NCBI RefSeq assembly: GCF_029784165.1
Contig: NC_073694.1
Coordinates: 52,175,674-52,239,673, forward strand
Length of the DNA stretch: 64,000 nucleotides
Reading direction: 5' to 3'
Source: Wyeomyia smithii
Taxonomy: Eukaryota; Arthropoda; Insecta; Diptera; Culicidae
Shown: positions 21,029 through 30,244 of the stretch, piece by piece
Layout: each line of letters starts with the position of its first letter
How positions within the stretch are numbered: the first letter of the stretch is position 1
The notes under the pieces: generated by a model
Database searches by the model: none
What the model was told of the DNA's origin: nothing
What the model saw: only the letters and a program-made list of their open reading frames with translations
Program-made: the position numbers and the translations under genes

Positions 21029-21525
21029 GGGCGTTTGTGGCCTTGGTAGTTGTTTGTTCTATTTGAGTGTTCCAGCCTAGTTTCTGGTCAAGTATGATTC
21101 CCAAATATTTGACTTCAGTGGAAAGCTTTATATCGATGCCTTCCAATCGCAATTTAGGAATAATGTAGGTATTTTCTTTTTCTAGTGAAAGGAACAATAG
21201 TTTTTTTGGATGGATTTACACTCAACCCTTCTCGCCTACACCATTGAGCTGTGAAATTAAGTGCAGTTTGCATTTTATAAGAAATAACGCAGTCGTGCTT
21301 CCCCCTAAATAAAATCACTACGTCGTCTGCAAAACCTATCACTTCGAAGCCGTTTTCCGATAGGCTCCGAAGAAGATCGTCTACGATTAATGACCATGAC
21401 AGGGGAGATAATATCCCTCCTTAAGCCGTTATTTCGCGACTTATCAGCATGGCATGTATCCATTTTATTGTGTTCTTGAGACGCATTATTTTATTGTGTT
21501 CTTGAGACGCATTATCAAATATGCC
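21028..21525 (-). pseudogene. Loa-type LINE 2, RT palm and thumb fragment
   Basis: The minus strand shows FDNA (about 21,515), WIHAMLISREITA, then MIGFADDVVILFRGKHD (about 21,340-21,290), WCRREGLSVNPSKKTIVPF and VKYLGIILDQKLGWNTQI. These are the same RT blocks as in Loa-type LINE 1. A 26-bp tandem duplication (21,462-21,487 and 21,488-21,513) sits within the palm coding sequence and shifts the frame. The GxPQG block is missing. Confidence 0.7.
21462..21513 (+). repeat. 26-bp tandem duplication in Loa-type LINE 2
   Basis: ATTTTATTGTGTTCTTGAGA continuing CGCATT occurs twice head to tail, exactly. It lies about 12 bp from the left edge of the RTE-like insertion. Confidence 0.85.
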
Positions 21526-21763
21526 CTATCTATAAGAAGGGTCATCGATTGGATTGTGGCAACTATCGAGGGATAACGTTGCTCAACTCCGCATATAAAG
21601 TGCTCTCCCGTATCCTGTTCTTCAGATTGAGACCGTTAACGGAATCCTTTGTTGGCGAATACCAGGCTGGACAAGGGCGTTCCACGACGGATCAAATTTT
21701 TTAACCCTGCGACAGATCCTCGATAAGTTCCGGGAGTACAACTTATCGACTCACCATCTGTTT

Positions 21764-22201
21764 GTGGACTTCAGGGCGGCATACGACTCAGTGAAAAGAA
21801 ACGAGCTGTGGCAGATCATGCTGGAACACGGTTTCCCTACGAAACTAATAAAGCTGAGTCGTATGACACTGGAGGGATCAAAATCGTGCGTGCGGATAGC
21901 TGGTGAGACATCAGCCGCGTTCGTAACGTTGGATGGACTGAAGCAGGGGGATGCGCTCTCCACCGTACTGTTTAACATCGCTCTTGAGGGTGCAGTACGA
22001 AGAGCAAACGTCGAAAGAAACGGTACGATCATCACGAAATCTCACATGCTTCTTGGCTTTGCGGATGACGTCGATATCAACGGTATCAGCCGTAAGGCCG
22101 TGGAGGAGGTCTTCGTACCTTTTAAGAGAGAAGCAGCGAGATTGGGACTTGTCATTAACTTCGTGAGAGTCCCCGTGGTGTTGGTGCTGAGGTGGAGATA
22201 G
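21764..22201 (+). pseudogene. RT palm of RTE-like LINE 1
   Basis: A 145-codon frame with both catalytic Asp motifs: FRAAYDSVKR near the N-terminus (first Asp of the RT site) and GFADDVD near residues 99-105. The G-x-x-Q-G motif is present as GLKQGDALS. It runs out of frame near 22,165 where the protein should continue into the tail coded from 22,192. Confidence 0.8.
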
Positions 22202-22821
22202 ATGGGGAACGTTTTGAAGTGGTTGACGAATTCGTTTATCTTGGTACGCTTGTGACATGTGACAACGATATGAGCCGTGAAGTGAAACGACGAGTTGCAG
22301 CAGCGAACAGGGCTTTCTACGGACTTCGTAACCAGCTAAGGTCCCGTAGTTTGCAAACTCGCACAAAACTAGCGCTGTATAGGACGCTGATACTCCCGGT
22401 GGCCCTTTACGGACATGAAGCATGGAAGCTGAAGGAAGCTGATCGACGAGTACTCGGAGTTTTTGACCGTAAAGTTCTGCGATCGATGCTTGGCGGTAAA
22501 CTGGAAGACGGAGTGTGGCGCAGACGCATGAATCACGAGTTGTACCAGGTATACAAACATGCTGATATAGCGAAGGTAATACAGCGGGGCAGGCTTCAGT
22601 GGGCTGGACATGTAGCCAGGATGCCTGACGAGAGAGCCGCCAAAACTATCTTCAGTGGAGAACCAGGAAGAGGCCGTCGACTCCGTGGTAGGCCTCGCAC
22701 GCGGTGGATGTGCGCGGTTGAAGAAGATGCACGATCTGCTGGTGTACGGGGAGACTGGAGAACGGCTGCCCAAGACAGAAGAAGCTGGACATCTCTAATT
22801 CGTTCGGCCCTAGACCGGTGA
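22192..22821 (+). pseudogene. ORF2 C-terminal domain of RTE-like LINE 1
   Basis: A 209-codon frame that follows the RT. It contains EFVYLGTLVTCDNDMSREVK, LILPVALYGHEAWKLKEADR, RGRLQWAGHVARMPDERAAK and RGRPRTRWMCAVEEDA, a C-terminal pattern typical of RTE-type LINEs in arthropods. The protein would have been part of one RT polyprotein. Long open length and conserved blocks suggest a fairly young insertion relative to its neighbours. The Met start is arbitrary. Confidence 0.8.
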
Positions 22822-22856
22822 ACGGACCGTTAGCCAAAGAGTAAAGTAAGTAAAGT

Positions 22857-23330
22857 AGGTATGAAAATAACTCTAGTTTGTCTCCAACTAGATGGAATGT
22901 TATTTAGTATTAGGCTCACCTTACACATCTTCGCAATAATTGGAATAAACAGTTGCTTGCCTTTTTGAAGCATAACTGGCTGTATTCCATCCATTCCCGG
23001 AGACTTGTGTGGTTGGAAAGAGTCTATTGCCCATTCAACCCTAGATTTACTGAATATAGAACAGGCAAATTCCTGGGATTCAGTCCAAGTCACATGTGAG
23101 CTTAGCTGCTCTCCAGTTTGATCCTGCACTTCATCAGTATCCGAATATGATCCTGAGAAGTGATTTTCCATCATAATTTCCAGTTTTTCCTGAGAATCTG
23201 TGGTGTAAGTACCGTCAGTACCGTTGCAATGTTCTTTAGACAGGGCTTTTTGCAACTTGGCTGCAGTGGATGTGTTTTCAATACGTTCACACAATAATTT
23301 AATTTTGGTACTCATACAAGGGTGCATTCC
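22857..23330 (-). pseudogene. Loa-type LINE 2, sequence before and into the RT domain
   Basis: The minus strand is open for 178 codons (22,830-23,366). It contains MENHFSGSYSDTDEV, WAIDSFQPHKSPGMDGIQP and WRQTRVIFIP, the region leading into the RT fingers (the SPGMDGI and RVIFIPK blocks of many LINEs). The frame enters the RTE-like insertion at 22,856. The endonuclease part is absent, so the Loa copy was 5'-truncated or lost sequence near 23,330. Confidence 0.7.
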
Positions 23331-23429
23331 ATACGAAATGACCACGAAAAAGCACAAACTTGGCATCGACCATCATTTGCTTGAAGCTAGGGGAATTATT
23401 CATCTAGATTCACTTTGAAGAAATCCCAT

Positions 23430-24430
23430 TTTGGTGTCGATTGGATCACCTCTCGCTCTGTGGGACCTTCCTATTTATTGCAAAATGACGCATCTTTGGA
23501 GAATACCGAATCTGTCAAAACCTCTTTGTTCTCTTTGTTACATTTTATAGACGTAAGATGTCCTGAAAAATAAAAGGTGATTTTTTAAGGAAGAATAAAA
23601 AAAAAATATTATTTTTGACCGGAAGTGTTACCAGATACATTATTTCTGTATTCAAAAACTAAACTTGCGTTTTCTGGCAAATGCAGCCGATTTCGTTTTT
23701 AATTTGATAGTTTAAGCGTATTCTTCGGAAAATTTTATTTAAGGGGTAATATCTACCAAATGCTCAAAAAAAAACAAGGATTTTTTCATGAATTTTTTTA
23801 CAGGACATTTGAGATGTGAGATATATAATATAAATAATATATCATTGGATTGAGCAGCTTTTGCAGAATAGAAAAAATATTTTTATTGCTATTTGTGTTA
23901 CAAAATGGCAGCTGTGCAGCGATTGCCGTGAACCGCTCTAAGTTGTTCCGCGGTGAGCAGTAGAAGTCGTGCCCAACTCTACCTATAACCAAAATAAATT
24001 TTTTTTCATTATCTACATAAGTGTCGCTAGTGAAGTAGACATGATTATATTTTTAGAATTTTCATTCGCAAAATGGCAACGGTTTGAAAAAAAAAGTTCT
24101 GTTTCGACATAAAAAATCGACTTTGATTGTTCGTAACTTTAGTTGTTGTTAATCAATCGCTAAAATCGTGTGTACTTCACTAGATAATCTAATGAAGAAG
24201 CTACAGTTAAAATTTCAAGTCAATCGGATGAAAACTTTTTCAGTTCTACTGCTCGTCGATTTTGAAAACATGGTTTTGAGAAAAACGCGTTTAATATTTC
24301 AAAATGCTATAAATCTTAAGAATCGCAAAAAAAAGCCCCTAATAATTTTTTTTACCTTCAGTCAGCTATCCGTAAAGTTGTCCTTCCTGGGTTTTATTTT
24401 CCTCTTCTTCCTTTTTGTGATCTGATGTAT
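23430..24430. other. A+T-rich stretch with old repeats
   Basis: About 23,541-23,700 is a direct, diverged duplicate of 28,541-28,700. The part 24,050-24,350 has the flavour of other dispersed mosquito repeats (TTTCAAGTCAATCGGATGAA). No host gene recognised. Confidence 0.5.
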
Positions 24431-24469
24431 GGCTGCGCCTAGCCTCTTTCGTGATATCAGACATGCGAT
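24363..24469 (-). other. 3' half of a small ORF split by the R1-clade LINE
   Basis: On the minus strand, from the target duplication down to a TAG stop at 24,366-24,368, the sequence codes MSDITKEARRSHTSDHKKEE and further Glu/Lys-rich residues, ending GQLYG. When the LINE and one copy of its duplication are removed, this joins in frame to the MSDKFEF segment at 27,966-27,906. The result is a 54-codon frame. No family is recognised, and a frame this short may be chance. Confidence 0.25.
24459..24469 (+). repeat. Left target duplication of R1-clade LINE
   Basis: AGACATGCGAT, repeated exactly at 27,895-27,905 right after the poly-A tail. (The first A could instead belong to the tail.). Confidence 0.75.
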
Positions 24470-24641
24470 AGGAGCCGATAGGAGCCAGTTGTGCAGGCGA
24501 TGTGGAGGTGCAGGCCATAAAGCGAAGGACTGTGGGGAGTCTCCCAAGTGTATGGTATGTTCCGGGAAACGGGACTCCAAACACTTTATGGGAGGCCTCA
24601 GGTGCCCAGCCGGTAAGCCGGCTGCGAAACCACGGGCGTAA
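24470..24641 (+). pseudogene. ORF1 (Gag-like) C-terminal end of R1-clade LINE
   Basis: The last 57 codons of a Gag-like protein, entering at the truncation point. CRRCGGAGHKAKDCGESPKC followed by MVCSGKRDSKHFMGGLRCP makes two or more CCHC-type zinc knuckles that bind nucleic acid in the LINE particle. The stop at 24,641 is followed within a few bases by the start region of ORF2, as usual for this clade. The upstream part of ORF1 is missing by 5' truncation. Confidence 0.75.
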
Positions 24642-24644
24642 GTG

Positions 24645-25110
24645 TGACGCAACTGAACCTGAACCATTGCTTGCGGCTCAGCAGCTGCTACACCAAGCAG
24701 CCACTGAGTCGTTGTCGGACATCGCCATCATATCGGACCCCTACCGCATCCCTCCCGGAAACGGTAACTGGGTTGCGGATAAGTCCAGTATGGCGGCAAT
24801 ATGTACGACGGGCAAGTTCCCGGTTCAGGAGGTTGTCTCAACCTCAGAAGAAGGGTACGTAGTTGCTAAGGTGAACGGAGTGTTCTACTGCAGTTGCTAT
24901 GCTCCGCCACGTTGGTCTACCGAAAGGTTCACCCAGATGGTCGATCTCCTATCCATGGAGCTAACGGGCCTAACGCCGTTGGTGGTGGCGGGCGACTTCA
25001 ACGCTTGGGCTGTTGAGTGGGGAAGTCGCTTCACAAACCAGAACAAAACGTTGGGAACAAAAGTACATTTAGCAGAAATGGCGCGGAGTCGATCATCGAT
25101 GTGACGTTCT
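24645..25110 (+). pseudogene. APE-type endonuclease domain of R1-clade ORF2
   Basis: After a frameshift at about 24,660 the frame reads IAIISDPYRIPPGNGNWVAD, AAICTTGKFPVQEV, FYCSCYAPPRW and VVAGDFNAWAVEWGS. The last is the Asp/Asn active-site block of apurinic-type endonucleases that nick the target DNA. The frame is lost near 25,050 by a deletion and resumes as SIIDVTFSSPVLIKNWRVDD and YTNSDHQAVCY (the closing SDH motif) at 25,090-25,190. Confidence 0.75.
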
Positions 25111-25990
25111 CCAGCCCAGTACTGATCAAGAACTGGAGGGTAGACGATGGCTACACTAATAGCGACCACCAGGCGGTCTGTTATAGTGTAGACAACAACG
25201 AGAGGCGGCAAGCGACGAGTAGAGCCAACACTCCGTTCGCCCGCGGGTGGAAGACATCGCATTTTGATGCCGAGGTATTTGAAGAGGCAATTAGACGAGA
25301 GCGCGAGGGGGACAGCCGGCTTCGCCCGACGCCTGACCAACTAGTTGTTATGCTATCTCGGGCGTGCGACGCCACCATGCCTAGGACTCGCCAACCTAGG
25401 AATGGAAAGCCACCGCTCTACTGGTGGACTGACGAGATAGCGGACCTTCGCAGTGCGTGCCTCCGTGCGAGACGGAGGATGCAGCGTGCGCGAACAGAGG
25501 ACAGAGCGCCACGCAGCATTCAGATCTGCCAGATCGACGCTGAAGAGTGCGATTAAGGCCAGCAAGAGGGCCTGTTTCGATAGGCTATGCGCGAGTGCCA
25601 ATACGAACCCGTGGGGTGACGCCTACAGGATCGTAACGGCCAAGACCAAAGGCGCGCTGGCGCCTGCAGAGCGATCACCAGCGATGCTGGAGCGAATCAT
25701 CGAGGGACTCTTTCCGCACCACGAGCCAAGTCCTTGGCCTCCGGCGGTCGAGTCCCACGTCCAACGTTCCAGTATCTCAGACACAGACCAGGGATGGTCG
25801 GCCAACCTGCCGAGCATCCAATCCGTGGGCGACGACAGCCGTGTCGAGGTTCAGGAGGAGGCAAGGGTTACGAATGAGGAACTCATCGTGATCACCAACT
25901 CTCTAAAGGTGAGCAAGGCACCGGGACCGGATGGCATCCCTAACCTGGCAATCAGGCTGGCGATAAAAACGGCCCCCGGGCTGTTCTGAG
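25090..25990 (+). pseudogene. Linker between endonuclease and RT of R1-clade ORF2
   Basis: Two overlapping frames (to 25,556 and from 25,453) carry the end of the endonuclease and the linker with KPPLYWWTDEIADLR, then KASKRACFDRLCASANTNPW, YRIVTAKTKG and SKAPGPDGIPN. The last is the start of the RT fingers. A shift near 25,500 and a TGA at 25,987-25,989 interrupt it. Confidence 0.7.
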
Positions 25991-26011
25991 TAGTCATGCA
26001 GAGGTGCCCGG

Positions 26012-27619
26012 ATGACTGCCTCTTTCCGGATAGGTGGAAGCGGCAGAAATTGGTCCTACTGCCGAAGGCTGGGAAACCCTATCTGCCTGCTAGACACGAC
26101 GGGCAAGGTACTCGAGAGGATTAGCCTCAACAGACTGGTGAGGTACACAGAGGGTGTAAACGGTCTGGCAAGCAACCAGTTCGGCTTCCGGAAGGGCAGG
26201 TCCACGCTGGATGCCATCGCCTTCGTCACCAAGACGGCGGAGATAGCACTCCTGCGCAAGAGAAGGGGAATACGCTATTGCGCAATCGTCACGCTTGACG
26301 TGAAGAATGCGTTCAATAGCGCCAGTTGGGACTCCATAGCGCTCGCGCTCAAGAGCATCCACGTACCGGTGTCGCTGTACAAGATTCTGGAAAACTACTT
26401 CCAGAATCGAGTACTGGTTTACAACACAGAGGAGGGTCAGAAGTGCGTCCCAATCACCGCCGGGGTTCCGCAAGGTTCAATCCTGGGTCCGGTGTTGTGG
26501 AACGTCATGTATGACGGAGTGTTGAAACTAAAGTTTCCTGTGGGGGTTGTGATCGTCGTCTTTGCAGACGACATAACGCTAGAGGTTTACGGCGAGTCGA
26601 TCGAAGAGGTCGAGTTGACGGCTGCGCATTGCATAAGAAAGGTCGAGGACTGGATGCGCTCCAGGAAACTGGAGCTCGCGCACCATAAGACGAAGGTCAC
26701 GGTTGTGAACAACCGTAAATCAGAGCAACAGGCGGTGGTCAGAGTCGGAGACTGCACCATCACCTCAAAGCGATCGTTGAAGCTCTTGGGGGTTATGGTC
26801 GACGACAAGCTCACGTTCGGGAGCCACGTCGACTATGCCTGTAAGAGGGCCTCATCGGCTATTGCAGCACTATCTCGTATGATGTCCAATAGCTCAGCGG
26901 TCTATGGCAGCAAGCGAAGACTTCTTGCCAGCGTGGTTTCGTCCATACTTAGGTATGGTGGGCCAGTATGGTCCAGAGCGCTAGGTACTAACAGTTACCG
27001 CGGTAAACTGGAAAGTACCTACAGGCTCATGTGCCTGAGAGTTGTGAGTGCGTATCGTACGGTGTCATACGATGCAATCTGTGTCTTGTCCGGCATGATG
27101 CCTATCAGCATCGCCATCAAGGAGGACAGAAAGTGCTTCGACCACCGTGACACAAGGGGCATACGAGGCACCAGCAGGTCATTCTCGATGCTCCGTTGGC
27201 AGAGGGAATGGTCTAATTTCACAAAGGGCAGATGGAAGCACCGACTTATACCGGAGATATCCGGCTGGGTCGGGAGGCGACATGGCGAGGTGAACTTCCA
27301 CCTGACACAGATCCTGTCAGGCCATGGTTGCTTCAGGCAATATCTGCACAGGTTCGGGCACGCGGGGTCCCCCATGTGTCCCGAGTGCGTGGAAGAAGAG
27401 GAGACTGCAGAGCATGTCTTCTTCGTATGCCCCTGTTTCGTAAGAGCGAGGAGCAACATGATGGCTGTGAGCGGGCCTGGCACTACTCCGGACAATCTTG
27501 TCCGGAGGATGTGCGACGACCCGGACATCTGGAACGCGGCCTATGCGGCCGCTTTCCAGGTAGCCCTGGAGCTACAACGTGTGTGGCGGGTCAATCACCA
27601 ACACGCCAGTGGTAGCTAA
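26012..27619 (+). CDS. Reverse transcriptase and C-terminal domain of R1-clade LINE (longest open frame in the window)
   Basis: A 535-codon uninterrupted frame. The LINE sequence proper starts around residue 25 (PICLLDTTGKVLERI). RT motifs: NQFGFRKGRSTLDAI, VTLDVKNAFNSASW (first catalytic Asp), AGVPQGSILGPVLWNVMYDG (GVPQGS at residues 151-156), VFADDITLEV (FADD at 184-187), LKLLGVMVDDKLTFGSHVDY. The tail has MCPECVEEEETAEHVFFVC (C456, C459, H468, C473), the zinc-binding pattern near the end of R1-type ORF2. Catalytic residues look intact, but the upstream frameshifts and missing 5' end mean the element cannot move by itself. The annotated start is not a natural one. Confidence 0.85.
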   Translation: MTASFRIGGSGRNWSYCRRLGNPICLLDTTGKVLERISLNRLVRYTEGVNGLASNQFGFRKGRSTLDAIAFVTKTAEIALLRKRRGIRYCAIVTLDVKNAFNSASWDSIALALKSIHVPVSLYKILENYFQNRVLVYNTEEGQKCVPITAGVPQGSILGPVLWNVMYDGVLKLKFPVGVVIVVFADDITLEVYGESIEEVELTAAHCIRKVEDWMRSRKLELAHHKTKVTVVNNRKSEQQAVVRVGDCTITSKRSLKLLGVMVDDKLTFGSHVDYACKRASSAIAALSRMMSNSSAVYGSKRRLLASVVSSILRYGGPVWSRALGTNSYRGKLESTYRLMCLRVVSAYRTVSYDAICVLSGMMPISIAIKEDRKCFDHRDTRGIRGTSRSFSMLRWQREWSNFTKGRWKHRLIPEISGWVGRRHGEVNFHLTQILSGHGCFRQYLHRFGHAGSPMCPECVEEEETAEHVFFVCPCFVRARSNMMAVSGPGTTPDNLVRRMCDDPDIWNAAYAAAFQVALELQRVWRVNHQHASGS

Positions 27620-27894
27620 CTACCAGTCTCCAGGTAGTTAGCTAGGAGGTTATAAGAGTAAAGAGGGTGCATAACGCACAAAAGCCACTTCCCGACGTAA
27701 TACTTAACCGTCGTTCCGGGAAGACCAGGGCTGGAGACTGGAGGGGTTTTAGTAGGTCGGGACAGGGATCAGTAGGGGTCTGGGGGAGTGTAACTACCCC
27801 AGCATCTCTCCCCTAGTCTCATCCCCACACCCTGAGTTCTCTTCTCAGGTGTCTGTTTGCAGATTTCCCCGCCACCTTTGAAAAAAAAAAAAAA
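27620..27894 (+). other. 3' UTR and poly-A tail of R1-clade LINE
   Basis: G-rich untranslated stretch after the stop codon at 27,617-27,619, ending in a run of about 15 A at 27,881-27,895. The A run meets the target duplication GACATGCGAT. Confidence 0.75.
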
Positions 27895-27905
27895 AGACAT
27901 GCGAT
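27895..27905 (+). repeat. Right target duplication of R1-clade LINE
   Basis: AGACATGCGAT, identical to 24,459-24,469. Confidence 0.75.
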
Positions 27906-27966
27906 GCTCAGCGACTTTGACACAGTTGGCGCCCGATCCCACGCAAAACTCAAACTTGTCACTCAT
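27906..27966 (-). other. 5' half of a small ORF split by the R1-clade LINE
   Basis: On the minus strand an ATG at 27,966-27,964 opens MSDKFEFCVGSGANCVKVAE, reaching the duplication. Read through the restored empty site it continues in frame to a stop at 24,366. An alternative upstream Met in frame exists at 27,993. No family recognised. Confidence 0.25.
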
Positions 27967-27969
27967 ATT

Positions 27970-28340
27970 GAGGTACTTTTGAATAGAACTCACAGTTAAA
28001 AAGTTTAGAAAAACTCAAACAAAGATTGTACACAACGAGAACGGCTGATCAACTAAACAAAGGGAAATTGTGTACTCCAAATTTTAAACACGATAACAAT
28101 CGTAGGTAACTTCTGCTAGTTAACAAAGCCTCCAAATAAAAAGAAAAACGAGCATGGCCAAATTAAACGAAAAATGTGATTTTGGAGAATAGGAGTTGTT
28201 CGGTAAAAATTGATTTAAACGAACTTTGAGTTTAGATCTGTACTTGGGCGATGTAGATTTTGATTCTTGGATAAATCTAGCATGATTTAGACCAAAAAAA
28301 TGGCGAGAAACATTTGTTTTTTGTTAATATTACCCCTTAA
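27970..28340. other. A+T-rich non-coding stretch
   Basis: No feature recognised. Confidence 0.5.
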
Positions 28341-28341
28341 A

Positions 28342-28449
28342 GCAAGTATTAGACGAAGCAAATATTTGCTATTTTTCAATACAGATTTAATTTTGTGCAA
28401 ATAAAAATCGTACCAAAAATAGCAAATATTTGCTTCGTCTAATACCTGC
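28342..28449. mobile_element. 108-bp MITE with long inverted ends
   Basis: GCAAGTATTAGACGAAGCAA and the following ATATTTGCTATTTTT (28,342-28,376) are matched by the reverse complement of 28,415-28,449 with one or two differences, so about two thirds of the unit is stem. No coding frame. Similar AGCAAATATTTGCTT phrases at 20,700-20,870 suggest a decayed relative inside Loa-type LINE 2. Confidence 0.7.
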
Positions 28450-28540
28450 TCAAGAAACGCTTATCATTCGAGGTAATATGAGCTAATCTCAAGTTATAAC
28501 ATTTTCACGAAAGCAGTTTTAAATTACTTCATTTTTTTCA

Positions 28541-28700
28541 TACAGTTTATAGACGCAAGACGTTCGAAAAATACTAACAGGTAAATTTTGGAAGGAATAA
28601 GTCAAGGAATCCAGAAGAAAACATATTATTTTCGTAGGGTTGCCAGAGAGATTATTTTTGTAGTAAAAAACTAAATTTGCATTTTTCGGCAAATGCCGCA
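28541..28700 (+). repeat. Direct repeat of 23,541-23,700
   Basis: TTTATAGACG, then CATATTATTTTC, then AAAACTAAATTTGCATTTT and GGCAAATGC follow the same order as in the upstream copy. Non-coding, diverged. Confidence 0.5.
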
Positions 28701-28899
28701 AAAAGTGGTCCCTACAGCATTACTCATGTCTGTTAGTTTAAACCGGGCCAAGTATAAATAAACCAAATGTGCATCTGTAATCAGCCGACGGAACCGAAGA
28801 AGAGAATAAACCGATAATAGTCCAATAGCGAGCAAAAAATGTATGTATGATCGCATCACTTATCAAGGTGAATCCTGATCTAATTTACCCTTCCCAACT

Positions 28900-29166
28900 A
28901 ACTAAACCGTACTTCCCGTGACCTTTGCGGAGATGCAGCGGTTAACACGGTCTCCAAACAACAAGGGTCACATTGAGATTCCTTCTCTTTTCCCTCCGTT
29001 GTCGTTATTGATCTTTAAAAGCATCAGTCACTAAAACTTATACAATGAGAATGGCCGGACACTCCGAACACCATTCTGTTTTTACTGTACAATTTTACTG
29101 ATTCGGATCAATCACGAAGTAGCAAGCATTGATATGTGCAGTCAGTGAAGCTAAGCTAAGCTAAGC
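28900..29166 (+). repeat. Dispersed repeat ending in (AGCTA)n, copy 1
   Basis: Contains GCGGAGATGCAGCGGTTAAC, a CGGTCTCC box, then AATCACGAAGTAGCAAGCAT, GATATGTGCAGTCAG, and ends AAGCTAAGCTAAGCTAAGC at 29,148-29,166. The first part matches 48,640-48,885. The end matches 37,686-37,745 in inverted orientation. The short-repeat tail suggests the 3' end of a LINE or of a SINE parasitising one. Confidence 0.55.
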
Positions 29167-29299
29167 AAAAATAGTCTATCTGGCAACAATACCCGTCGGT
29201 TCACAACCCGCAGGCTGCTAAGAATTACTTGCGCTTATTTGACGAGGGACTACTTTCCACGGTTAAACTATGTGCTTCGACTCTCGACGATAGATGGGG

Positions 29300-30240
29300 C
29301 GTTTGCTACGTCGAACCGACTAAATGACTGGTTTGACTGGGAATGCCAGCAAGCAACTAACTTGGAAAAGAGACGAAAAGGGAAACCAAATCACAAGCGA
29401 GCGCGAAGTGGTCGACAGGTGGAAGCAGTTTTTCGATGGCACCTCAATAGCAGAGCAACGAAAGGAGGCGGTAGTTAACCTTGGTGTGCCTATAAACGAT
29501 AACAGTGTCCCAATTCCCGATATCGTGGAGATCAAACGAGATATTGGGTCTTTAAAGAACAATCGAGCCGCAGGTAAGGACAGAGTACCGGCAAAGTTCT
29601 ATAGACACGGCAAAGAGACACTAGCAACGGCACTCCACTGTGTATTTTCCAGAATTTGGTAGAAAGAAAGACTACCGGGGAGTTGTATGCCCCATCTATA
29701 AAAAGGGCAATCGGCTACAATGCAACAACTATCGTGACATAATGTTGATCAACGCCACCTAGAAAGTCTTCTCCCAAATTCTGCTCCGCCGTCTTCCGCC
29801 GTCTCGTAAAGCGGAAGTACCAAGCAGACTTCATACAAACACGCGCTACTACGGATCAAATCTTCACTCTCCGGCAGATCCTTAAAAAATGCCGGGAATA
29901 CAACATGCCCACACATCACGTCTTCGTGGACTTCGAGGCAGCGTATGATACAGTCGATCGAGACCAGATATGGCAAAAAATGCACGACTACGCTTTTTCG
30001 GATTTACTGACACGACTTGTTACTTGAAGCTACCTTGGATTGGATTTATGTGTTACGTGTGCGTATCGGGGACACTCCAGAATCCCTTTGAAGTGTGCAG
30101 TGGGTTGAGATAAGGAGATGGACTATCCTGTGCACGTTGTTCAACATTACTCTTGAGGGTGAAATCCGAAGGCACGATTTCCAGCAAAGGCACCAGGAAA
30201 TTGGAAATTGGCGACGAGTTACCTCAGACCGAGGAGAGTA
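29300..30240 (+). pseudogene. RTE-like LINE fragment 2
   Basis: Reading across several shifts gives DWFDWECQQA, KGNQITSEREVVDRWKQFF, VEIKRDIGSLKNNRAAGKDR (about 29,530-29,580), CNNYRDIMLIN (about 29,720), EYNMPTHHVFVDFEAAYDTV-like sequence (about 29,900-29,955) and DGLSCTLFNITLE-like sequence (about 30,120-30,155). These are the pre-RT region and RT fingers/palm of an RTE-type ORF2. It lacks the ADD box and everything downstream, and is heavily mutated, so it is older than RTE-like LINE 1. Confidence 0.7.
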
Positions 30241-30244
30241 GAGA

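Larger units (their letters stand above)
21526..22856 (+). mobile_element. RTE-like LINE 1, 5'-truncated, inserted in Loa-type LINE 2
   Basis: Begins in the RT fingers (IYKKGHRLDCGNYRGITLL, about 21,530-21,590) and runs to a stop after the ORF2 C-terminus at 22,821, then a short 3' tail with AAAGTAAGTAAAGTA. RT blocks in order: GEYQAGQGRSTTDQIF, FVDFRAAYDSVKR, GLKQGDALSTVLFNIALE, GFADDVDING. Only two frameshifts (near 21,700 and 22,165) break the frame. Upstream and downstream flanks are minus-strand Loa coding sequence, so this element came later, and about 200 bp of the Loa element was lost at the site. Confidence 0.8.
24470..27894 (+). mobile_element. R1-clade LINE, 5'-truncated, with target duplication
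   Basis: A 3.4-kb element that keeps the ORF1 zinc knuckles, nearly all of ORF2 (endonuclease, RT, Cys/His tail), a 3' UTR of about 260 bp and a poly-A tail at 27,881-27,895. It is flanked by an 11-bp duplication. ORF2 is broken by frameshifts near 24,660, 25,050, 25,500 and 26,085 and an in-frame stop at 25,987. The GDFNAWAVEWGS block and the RT sequence match the R1 clade of insects. Many R1-clade elements insert at fixed targets (28S rDNA for R1 itself); this copy is not in rDNA. Confidence 0.85.

Noticed and set aside
21911..22423. 170-codon open frame on the minus strand
   Set aside because: It is the antisense shadow of the RTE-like ORF2 on the + strand, which has clear RT motifs.
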